Positions 1 to 6,559 of a stretch of 23,634 bases of DNA are shown here, piece after piece. Both the position numbers and the translations under genes were made by a program. Below the pieces are notes generated by a model. It did not search any database. It was given only the letters and a program-made list of their open reading frames with translations, and had not been told where the DNA came from. Origin of the DNA: a virus; the IMG/VR virus record IMGVR_UViG_3300033571_006426, positions 1-23,634 of that record; one strand, given 5' to 3'. Position 1 is the first letter of the stretch, and each line of letters opens with the position of its first letter.

Positions 1-1
1 C

Positions 2-1213
2 GATGAAGAAAAGGAAGTCTACCCGATTGACACAAAGAATCTTGCGAACGCTCTATCACTTCCGATGGAGCCGAGAGATTATCAGTACATCGCTTCTAGC
101 GTCGGAATTACGAAGAAGAGAACTGTACTCATTTCACCTACCGCATCGGGAAAGTCATTAATCATCTACATGATGATCCGCCACCTGTTGAATACGGGTA
201 AAAAGCGCGGTCTGTTGATTGTCCCTACGATCAATCTAGTCACTCAAATGCACAGTGACTTCAAGAACTATTCATCTGTAAATGGATGGGATGTGGAAAA
301 GCACTGCCAGAAGATTTATGGTGGTGAGAGTAAGATCCCCGACAGTGATCTAATCATTAGCACGTGGCAATCTATTTTTGAGATGCCAAAAAAATACTTT
401 GCTCAGTTTGATTTTATCATCGGCGACGAAGCGCATACGTTCAAAGCCAAGTCATTGACAAGCATAATGACGAAACTCATCAACTGTGATGTGCGTATTG
501 GTACTACGGGTACACTTGATGACAGCAAAGTAAACAAACTTGTTCTAGAAGGTTTATTTGGTCCAGTGTTCAAAGCCATCTCAACCAAACAACTGATTGA
601 TCGCAAGCAACTCGCAAATTTCAGTATCAAGTGTATTGTTCTGAAGTACCCCGAAGCGGTGTGTAAATCGGTCAAAGGATTTTCATATCAAGATGAGATG
701 GCATTTTTAGTTCAAAATGAAGAGCGAAATAAATTCATCACTAATCTCGCCATCAATCTCAAGGGTAACACTCTGATTTTATTTACTTATGTCGAGAAAC
801 ACGGTAAACTACTATATGACTGGATAAATGAAAAGGCAAACGGTCGAAAAGTATTTTTCATTCATGGTGGGGTTGAAGCAGAAGATCGTGAAGCAGTAAG
901 ACATATTACTGAACAAGAAAGCGATGCGATTATAATAGGTAGTTATGGTTGCATGAGTACGGGTGTCAATATTCGTAACCTACATAATATTGTATTTTCC
1001 TCTCCGACTAAAAGTAAGATTCGAACGCTGCAGTCTATTGGGCGTGTTCTGCGTTTAGGTGAAAACAAAGACGCGGCGACACTTTATGATATTGCTGACG
1101 ATTTACGTTATGGTCCTTATACAAACTTCACACTGAAGCATTATGAGGAACGAGTGAGGATCTACAGCGAAGAACAATTTCCTTTCACTACTAGTAACGT
1201 AAGGGTAAGTTAA
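2..1213 (+). CDS. uvsW: UvsW-like superfamily 2 DNA/RNA helicase, 5' end cut by window edge
   Basis: The reading frame is open to the window's first bases, so the N-terminus lies upstream; a Met at 65 is internal because the residues before it continue the same frame. Seen: a DYQ-type Q-like motif near 80, Walker A SPTASGKS at 134-157, a DEAH box (GDEAH) at 422-436, motif III-like GTTGT near 500, and motif VI QSIGRVLRLG at 1031-1060. This order and the T4-like neighbours fit UvsW, the phage SF2 helicase that unwinds R-loops and branched DNA, remodels stalled forks and helps switch from origin-dependent to recombination-dependent replication. The stop abuts the next ATG directly (TAAATG), so it is co-transcribed with the following genes. 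Another SF2 helicase is possible but less likely next to gp55, gp47 and gp46. Confidence 0.9.
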   Translation, partial: DEEKEVYPIDTKNLANALSLPMEPRDYQYIASSVGITKKRTVLISPTASGKSLIIYMMIRHLLNTGKKRGLLIVPTINLVTQMHSDFKNYSSVNGWDVEKHCQKIYGGESKIPDSDLIISTWQSIFEMPKKYFAQFDFIIGDEAHTFKAKSLTSIMTKLINCDVRIGTTGTLDDSKVNKLVLEGLFGPVFKAISTKQLIDRKQLANFSIKCIVLKYPEAVCKSVKGFSYQDEMAFLVQNEERNKFITNLAINLKGNTLILFTYVEKHGKLLYDWINEKANGRKVFFIHGGVEAEDREAVRHITEQESDAIIIGSYGCMSTGVNIRNLHNIVFSSPTKSKIRTLQSIGRVLRLGENKDAATLYDIADDLRYGPYTNFTLKHYEERVRIYSEEQFPFTTSNVRVS

Positions 1214-1663
1214 ATGACAGAAGAAACGCAGTTTAATCCAAAGGGTGAACTAAAATTCGTTCGCCTTCGCAATCTTCCAGATGATCTTGTCGGTTATGTC
1301 ACCTATGATGAAGATTTCGTTTTGATTGAGAGACCGCTCAGGATAGACGTTGAAACTATTTTTGAAGAGGGTCGTCAGATTTTGGCGATGCAAGAATACT
1401 TGCCGCAGACAGTTATTGACTTGCAAGAAATAGAATTCCGCACGAGTGATGTTTTGTTCATAACTCCCGTAAAAGAAGAATTCGTTGAGCAGTATCAATA
1501 CGTTGCCGAGTTTTTCTATAACAACAAATCTACTATTAAAACTCCATTCAAAACCCCCAAAGGTTCTACTGAGAGTATGCCAACTGATCCAGTAGAAGCC
1601 GCTCAAAAAGTTGTTTCTATTCTAGAGGCACTAGCAAGCAAAAAAGATAAACCAGTTCACTGA
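1214..1663 (+). CDS. conserved T4-like phage protein, possible Sm-like fold
   Basis: A 149-residue acidic protein whose ATG follows the uvsW stop immediately. The first ~100 residues alternate short hydrophobic strands and charged turns (LVGYVTYDEDFVLIERPL, then LPQTVIDLQEIEF, then DVLFITPVKEEF). This resembles small Sm-like beta-barrel proteins annotated in T4-like cyanophages, which share the pattern of short strands, an LP..... segment and a final V.FI..P strand. The last ~45 residues are a Thr/Pro/Lys-rich linker and a short helix (PVEAAQKVVSILEAL). The fold assignment is inference from pattern memory, not a search, and no function is established. Its position between uvsW and gp55 suggests a nucleic-acid or transcription role, but nothing in the sequence proves it. 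Confidence 0.8.
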   Translation: MTEETQFNPKGELKFVRLRNLPDDLVGYVTYDEDFVLIERPLRIDVETIFEEGRQILAMQEYLPQTVIDLQEIEFRTSDVLFITPVKEEFVEQYQYVAEFFYNNKSTIKTPFKTPKGSTESMPTDPVEAAQKVVSILEALASKKDKPVH

Positions 1664-1674
1664 TAAGGATTTAT

Positions 1675-2211
1675 ATGGCAAAGAATAATTATATTGACAA
1701 CAAGCAATTTCTTGATGAGATGGTAAAGTTTCGAAAATCCGTCAACAAAGCAAAAAGAGCGAAAGAGCCGAGGCCACAGATTCCTAGATTTATCGCCGAA
1801 TGTTTTTTGAAGATTGCTGAAAACTATTCACATAATCACAAGTTCATTGCTTATACATTCAAAGATGAAATGATCTCCGACGCAGTTGAGAATTGTGTCA
1901 GGTACATAGACAATTTTGACCCTAAAAAATCTAGCAATCCGTTTGCGTATTTCAGTCAGGTTACATTCTTTGCTTTCTTGCGTCGAATCAAGAGGGAGAA
2001 GCAAGAGTTGTATGTGAAATATAAGTCAACTCAAATATGCGGTCTCACCGATGAATACGAGATCAACGAAACCGACGACGGAACTCCCCCCTTCCGTCAA
2101 TTTGAACTTTATGATAACATAGCAGAGTTTATTGAAAATTATGAGAAGTCTTTAAAAGAAAAGAAGGTTAAAAAGACCAAAAAGATTGCGTTGGAAAAAT
2201 TTATGGATTGA
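1675..2211 (+). CDS. 55: late-transcription sigma factor gp55
   Basis: 178 residues, close to T4 gp55 (185). The ATG is preceded by AAGGA at 1665-1669. The central part (residues ~60-120) has the region-2-like pattern of gp55: an acidic/aromatic helix, then VRYIDNFDPKKSSNPFAYF, then FFAFLRRIKREKQ, the equivalent of sigma region 2 helices contacting the polymerase clamp and the -10 element. The C-terminus ends ALEKFMD, a hydrophobic-acidic tail resembling the sliding-clamp-binding motif by which gp55 is tethered to gp45. In T4, gp55 with host core polymerase, gp33 and gp45 recognises TATAAATA; two exact TATAAATA boxes occur in this window, so the system looks complete. No gp33 is confidently identified here. 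Confidence 0.9.
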   Translation: MAKNNYIDNKQFLDEMVKFRKSVNKAKRAKEPRPQIPRFIAECFLKIAENYSHNHKFIAYTFKDEMISDAVENCVRYIDNFDPKKSSNPFAYFSQVTFFAFLRRIKREKQELYVKYKSTQICGLTDEYEINETDDGTPPFRQFELYDNIAEFIENYEKSLKEKKVKKTKKIALEKFMD

Positions 2212-2411
2212 GTCATAATGCTTTACTTTTGGAATATAAAGGCGTAGAATATTATGGTTGGCGCGAGTTACGAGAAGCAACTGGCGTTAGCAAAGATTTA
2301 TATAAAAAATATTATTTAAATGGGATCGATCCAGAACCAAGAATCGGTAAAGACGGTCCCGCCCCATCAACATCAACTACGGACAAAGTCCGTCAAGGAG
2401 GGTCGGCTTGA
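2208..2411 (+). CDS. small hypothetical protein with TTG start, HTH-like N-terminal half
   Basis: 67 residues if started at the TTG that overlaps the gp55 stop (TTGA). The N-terminal ~40 residues look protein-like (YKGVEYYGWRELREATGVS, then DLYKKYY): an aromatic lead, a helix, a short turn and a second helix, like small HTH or NUMOD-type DNA-binding modules. The last ~25 residues are low-complexity (PAPSTSTTDK, then VRQGGSA) and their DNA carries a 6-bp hairpin (2379-2393) and the Shine-Dalgarno of gp47. No good SD precedes the TTG, only a weak GGAA. The first ~120 bp are AT-rich relative to flanking genes. It could be a real small gene, a relic of a homing element, or a leader region for gp47. 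No function is proposed. Confidence 0.45.
   Translation: MSHNALLLEYKGVEYYGWRELREATGVSKDLYKKYYLNGIDPEPRIGKDGPAPSTSTTDKVRQGGSA
2395..2401 (+). promoter_or_regulatory. Shine-Dalgarno that fixes the TTG start of gp47
   Basis: A near-perfect AAGGAGG lies 6 nt before TTG at 2408-2410. That TTG opens M-K-I-A-I-L-G-D-T-H, the expected Mre11/gp47 N-terminus. The alternative TTG at 2415, which is in frame with the rest of the gene, has no ribosome site at a suitable distance. A short hairpin (ACGGAC/GTCCGT, 2379-2393) sits just upstream of the ribosome site. Confidence 0.75.
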
Positions 2412-3464
2412 AAATTGCAATTCTTGGCGACACACACTTTCGGCGCAAGAGGTGACAGCATCGCCTTTCACAATCATTTCAAAGAGTTTTATTCACAACA
2501 CTTTTTTCCTTACTTGGTGCAAAATGGAATTACCACCATCTTTCAGTTGGGTGACTTATTTGATCGTCGGAAGTATATCTCTTTTCAGTCTCTTGATCTT
2601 TGCCGTAGGTATTTCTTTGATGAAATTGTTCGGCATGATTTAGAACTACACACACTTCTTGGCAATCATGACATTACATTCAAGAATACTCTTGAGGTCA
2701 ATTCTCCAGAATTGCTTCTTCAAGATTACAAGAATGTTTATGTTTACAATCAGCCTTTTTCATGGGTAGATGGTGTCGATGTTATTCCTTGGATCTGCAA
2801 AGACAACGAACTAGAGGTTTTAGACTTTATCAAGAGAAGTAAGAACCAAATATGCTTTGGTCATTTTGAACTTGCTGGGTTTGAAATGGATCGCGGTAAT
2901 ATTTGCCATGAAGGTATGGATGCATCGTTGTTGAAAAAATATGATGTTGTGCTATCGGGACACTTCCACTATAAAAGCAGTAAGGGGAACATAGTTTATA
3001 CTGGCACACCATATGAAATGACTTGGAGCGATTGCGGAGATCCCAAAGGATTTCATATCTTCGACACCGAGACTAGAGAACTGACTTTCATCCAGAGTCC
3101 GTTGAAGATGTTCCATAAGATCAAATATAACGACGATAAGTTGCTTTATGATGACATTGTCAATGCGGACTACTCGCAGCACGCAAATAAATACGTCAAA
3201 ATTATAGTTGAGAAACGTGACAACACGTTCTTGTTTGATGCGTTGATTGATAACCTAACGAAGGTTTCGCCCGTCGAGATTTCGATTGTTGAAGACTATT
3301 CGGATATTACAGAGAACGTGGATATTGATATAGACCAAGCGCAAGATACAATTTCTATCCTGAATTCTTATGTTGATAATTTGACTTTGCCCGTTGAATC
3401 TAGTAAAATAAAAAGTGTTTTGCGTGATGTGTATCGTGAAGCGATGTCTATGGAGACTACATGA
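2408..3464 (+). CDS. 47: gp47 recombination nuclease subunit (Mre11/SbcD-like), with apparent +1 frame discontinuity
   Basis: Metallophosphoesterase partner of gp46; the complex resects DNA ends for phage recombination-dependent replication. Visible motifs: GDLFDRR (~2551), LLGNHD (~2657), GHF (~2860) and SGHFHYKS (~2957). Motif I (GDTH) is encoded at 2426-2437 in the frame of the TTG at 2408. From about 2439 onward the protein continues one base ahead, in the frame ending at 3464. Reading straight from 2408 gives a 15-residue stop product. Starting at the TTG at 2415, in the main frame, gives FLATHTFGARGD, which lacks the catalytic Asp-x-His. Skipping one T in the TTT at 2438-2440 restores GDTHFGARGD and a 351-residue protein (T4 gp47 is 339). 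Either an indel error, a mutation or +1 frameshifting is possible. The stop overlaps the gp46 start (ATGA). Confidence 0.88.
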
Positions 3465-5173
3465 TTGTTTTTCGCACCGTGAAGTTTAAAAATTTCCTAT
3501 CAGCGGGAAATGTATTCACAGAAATCGATCTCAACAAAAACTCAACAACTCTCATAGTTGGTGAGAATGGCGCTGGAAAATCGACTTTTCTAGATGCTAT
3601 TACGTTTTCGTTATTCGGTAAACCTTTCAGAAACGTCAACAAGTCTCAGTTGGTAAACTCTATCAATGAAAAAAATTGTGTGGTTGAGATCGAATTTGAC
3701 ATCGGCGAAAAGTCATACAAGATCATTCGCGGCATCAAACCCAATACATTTGAAATCTATTGTGACCAAGAACTCCTAAATCAGGACGCAAGTTCGAGGG
3801 ATTACCAAGAACATCTTGAGAAGAACATTCTCAAGATGAACTACAAGTCATTCACACAGATTGTAATTCTAGGGTCAACCAATTTTACTCCATTCATGCA
3901 GTTATCTGCGTCTGATCGTCGTGCGGTCATCGAAGACTTGCTCGATATTCAGATCTTCTCTGCGATGAATGGAATTGTAAAGAGCAAACTGACGACACTC
4001 AAAGATGAAGCAGCACAACTAAAGATTCAAATTGATAATATCAAAGATAAGATCGAACTACATAAGAAACATCTTGAAGAACTGAAGAAAAACACAAAAG
4101 AAATCGTAGACGCAAAGAGACAAGAAATAGCCGAAAATGCGGCATCACTCTCGGCACTCGAAATTGAAGCAGAAGATAAAGAAGCACAAATCGAAAACCT
4201 ACTGACCGAAGTATCAGATGACGATGCAATAAGTAAAAAGTTTACAAAACTGAACCAACTCGAAGCAAAGATTGAAGGAAATATTCAGAAACTTGAGAAA
4301 GACATCGAATTCTATTCTGTAAATTCAACATGTCCAACTTGCGATCAAACTATCAATAACAAAGAAGAAAAAGTACATACTTGCAACAATAAAATTACAC
4401 AACTGACTGATGGTCTAACCAAACTGAAGGAAGAGAGTGATGCCGTTCTACGTCGAATCAATACAATTAAAAATGTACAGAAAGCACTCAAAATTCTTGA
4501 ACAAGATCTTGTGCGGATTAATACTTCTCGCAAGCAGGTTCGAAACTATATTGCGAAACTTGAAAAAGAAATCCAAGAGATAGAAAGTAAACCAGCGATG
4601 AGTGACGCATTCAAGGCGCAATCGAAAGAATTACTGAATGCACTACAAACATTTAATGAGAGTAGAAAACTAGTATCAGAACAAACACAGAACTATGATA
4701 TTGTCGCGCAGTTGCTTAAAGATGGCGGGATTAAGGCGCTGATCATTAAGCAGTACGTTCCAGTCATCAACAAACTGGTTAACAAGTATTTGACTGCGAT
4801 GGACTTCTTTGTCAATTTCACGATTGATGAAGAGTTCAAGGAGACCATCAAGTCTCGTCACCGAGATGATTTCAGTTATGAAAACTTCTCAGAAGGCGAA
4901 AAGGCTAGATTGAATTTGGCGATACTTTTTGCTTGGAGGTCTATTGCTAAACTAAAAAACTCAGTTTCATGTAATCTTCTAATCTTAGATGAAGTTTTTG
5001 ATGGTAGTTTAGATGCTTCGGGAACTGAGTGTCTATTAAAAATTTTTGACTCTTTGAGTCAAGACACCAATTTATTCGTCATTAGTCATAAAACAGAACA
5101 AATGTTAGACAAGTTTAAAACAACAATTCGATTCGCTAAAAAACAAAATTTTTCAGTCATTGTAGATAGTTGA
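3461..5173 (+). CDS. 46: gp46 recombination ATPase subunit (Rad50/SbcC-like)
   Basis: 570 residues, typical for T4-like gp46 (T4: 560). Domain order: Walker A GENGAGKST (residues 34-42), a long heptad-rich coiled coil (~170-440) interrupted by a zinc hook CPTC (Cys291, Cys294), ABC signature FSEGEKARLNL (~475), Walker B LLILDEVFDG (~506-515) and a switch His in VISHK. It partners gp47 as the SMC-like ATPase that loads on and resects DNA ends. Translationally coupled to gp47 through the ATGA overlap. The C-terminal ~60 codons become AT-rich, matching the homing-endonuclease region that follows, which may mean the 3' end was touched by insertion or co-conversion. Confidence 0.97.
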   Translation: MIVFRTVKFKNFLSAGNVFTEIDLNKNSTTLIVGENGAGKSTFLDAITFSLFGKPFRNVNKSQLVNSINEKNCVVEIEFDIGEKSYKIIRGIKPNTFEIYCDQELLNQDASSRDYQEHLEKNILKMNYKSFTQIVILGSTNFTPFMQLSASDRRAVIEDLLDIQIFSAMNGIVKSKLTTLKDEAAQLKIQIDNIKDKIELHKKHLEELKKNTKEIVDAKRQEIAENAASLSALEIEAEDKEAQIENLLTEVSDDDAISKKFTKLNQLEAKIEGNIQKLEKDIEFYSVNSTCPTCDQTINNKEEKVHTCNNKITQLTDGLTKLKEESDAVLRRINTIKNVQKALKILEQDLVRINTSRKQVRNYIAKLEKEIQEIESKPAMSDAFKAQSKELLNALQTFNESRKLVSEQTQNYDIVAQLLKDGGIKALIIKQYVPVINKLVNKYLTAMDFFVNFTIDEEFKETIKSRHRDDFSYENFSEGEKARLNLAILFAWRSIAKLKNSVSCNLLILDEVFDGSLDASGTECLLKIFDSLSQDTNLFVISHKTEQMLDKFKTTIRFAKKQNFSVIVDS

Positions 5174-5183
5174 TTGTTATATA

Positions 5184-5191
5184 TATAAATA
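5184..5191 (+). promoter_or_regulatory. T4-type late promoter (TATAAATA)
   Basis: Exact match to the gp55-dependent late promoter octamer in the 47-bp gap between gp46 and the homing endonuclease; the ATG follows 29 nt downstream. There is no -35 element, as expected for this class. Confidence 0.75.
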
Positions 5192-5220
5192 AATCAATAC
5201 ATTACTTCTAGAGGCTCAAT

Positions 5221-5892
5221 ATGTATTGTGTGTATATAACAACTTATAAAGGTGATAAATTTACTCCAAACAAATATATTGGATCAAGTTCTTTCATTAA
5301 AATTAAACAGGGATATAAAGGTAGTGTAGCCTCTAAACAATATTACCAACTTTGGGAACAAGAAATTAAAAACAATCCACATTTATTTGAAGTTGAGATC
5401 GTGAGTAAACATAAAACAAGAAAATCTGCATTAAAAGCGGAATTAAAATTACAAAAAAAATATAACGCTGTAAAATCTGATCAATGGTTGAATAAATCTG
5501 AGGCTAGAATAAATGGATTTTTTGGTATGGATGTTAATGGAAAAAACAACCCTATGTTCGGTAAAACTCGAAAGGGCGAAAAGCATAAAGGTGGAGAAAA
5601 TATTTCCGAAGGGCTAAAAAAATATTATTCTACAGATAGAGCACTGTCCCATCGAAATTCTGCTAAACAACGGATGTTAGAAAACAATCCGAGCAAAGAT
5701 CCCAATATTATTTTAAAAAACAAAGATATATGGGAAAAAAGTAATAGAAATGTTGGCGTTAAAAATGGCATGTATGGTCAAATTGGTAAATTAAAAGGTA
5801 AAAAGTTATATAATAACGGTGTTGAGACTAAAGCCTTTTATGAAGGATTAGAGCCAAGTGGATGGATTTTAGGCAGACACAAAAACAGGTGA
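5221..5892 (+). CDS. GIY-YIG homing endonuclease (Seg-like) with NUMOD3-type repeats
   Basis: 223 residues. N-terminal GIY-YIG variant: VYIT (residues 4-7) and KYIG (18-21), then a conserved helix with the candidate catalytic Glu in ALKAELKLQKKYN (~70-82). The middle carries NUMOD3-type motifs (NNPMFGK ~109-115, and NGMYGQIGKLKGK later). The C-terminus has the YNNGVETKAFYEG and GWILGR signature common to phage-borne Seg and intron endonucleases, which binds DNA in an extended fashion. The gene is visibly more AT-rich than its neighbours, a sign of separate origin. It is a free-standing selfish element between gp46 and def with its own late promoter, similar to the late expression of T4 homing endonucleases. 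Confidence 0.92.
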   Translation: MYCVYITTYKGDKFTPNKYIGSSSFIKIKQGYKGSVASKQYYQLWEQEIKNNPHLFEVEIVSKHKTRKSALKAELKLQKKYNAVKSDQWLNKSEARINGFFGMDVNGKNNPMFGKTRKGEKHKGGENISEGLKKYYSTDRALSHRNSAKQRMLENNPSKDPNIILKNKDIWEKSNRNVGVKNGMYGQIGKLKGKKLYNNGVETKAFYEGLEPSGWILGRHKNR

Positions 5893-5896
5893 TTTC

Positions 5897-6496
5897 ATGA
5901 GCAAAATATTAAAGTATATCAATGGCGAGTTGGTAGAGTATGAAATTCTGCCTCTGGTAGATTTCTATGACCCAATTCTTAGAAAGCCAACTATACCATT
6001 CGACTTTAACCAACCCAACGTCACAAAGGTAATTGACTATTACGCATACTCACTCGCCGAAACCATGAGCAAGTATGGTGGCTTGGGCTTGTCTGCAAAT
6101 CAGTGCGGATTGCCGCATCGAGTTTGCGTTATCAACATGGGTGATAAAATTTGGACGCTATTCAATCCTTACATCATTGAAAAAAATGAAGTGCCCGCAG
6201 ATTTTTCTGAAGGCTGCTTGAGTTACCGTGGATTGTATTTAAAACTGAATCGCTCGAATCATATCAAGGTAAGATTCCAAGCGTTAGGTGGCCAGTTTGT
6301 TGAACAAGAATTTGATGGGTTGACTGCCGTCTGTGTTCAACATGAACTAGATCATCTAGACGGGGTTGTATTCACTGAAAAGGTCAGTCCAATAAACTTG
6401 GAAAAAGCAAAACGAAAAGTCAAGAAAAATCTCAAGAGAATGGATTCGGTCACTGAAAAAGAGGTTGAAACGTACCTAAAAACCGTCGGAGCGTAA
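5897..6496 (+). CDS. def: peptide deformylase
   Basis: 199 residues with all three family motifs: motif 1 GLGLSANQ (62-69), motif 2 EGCLS (105-109, metal-ligand Cys107) and motif 3 QHELDHLDG (148-156, two His ligands and catalytic Glu). It should remove the formyl group from nascent N-terminal fMet. Phage deformylases occur in marine T4-like phages, where they are thought to process phage or host photosystem or other proteins made during infection. The C-terminus is a basic helix, as in some short phage forms. Starts 4 nt after the homing endonuclease stop with only a weak AGGTG-like ribosome site. Its TAA stop is the first triplet of the first repeated promoter box. Confidence 0.95.
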   Translation: MSKILKYINGELVEYEILPLVDFYDPILRKPTIPFDFNQPNVTKVIDYYAYSLAETMSKYGGLGLSANQCGLPHRVCVINMGDKIWTLFNPYIIEKNEVPADFSEGCLSYRGLYLKLNRSNHIKVRFQALGGQFVEQEFDGLTAVCVQHELDHLDGVVFTEKVSPINLEKAKRKVKKNLKRMDSVTEKEVETYLKTVGA

Positions 6497-6553
6497 GTTA
6501 TTGATTTCATTAGAGTTTTTTCCCTTTACTTTTTGTTGATTTTAAGGGATAAT
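6494..6553 (+). promoter_or_regulatory. repeated promoter module, copy 1 (box + sigma70-like -35/-10)
   Basis: A conserved box at 6494-6520 (TAAGTTATTGATTTC, then AT, then TAGAGTTTTT), -35 TTTACT at 6525-6530, a 17-nt spacer and -10 GATAAT at 6548-6553. A 41-nt stretch (6492-6532) is identical to copy 2 at 8974-9014. Only six bases separate the -10 from the ATG at 6560, so transcription should start at or next to that A. Confidence 0.85.
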
Positions 6554-6559
6554 GGCTCC

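Noticed and set aside
6533-6559. Upstream TTG start for the CobT-like gene
   Set aside because: It lies upstream of the promoter's -10, so those codons would not be in the transcript.
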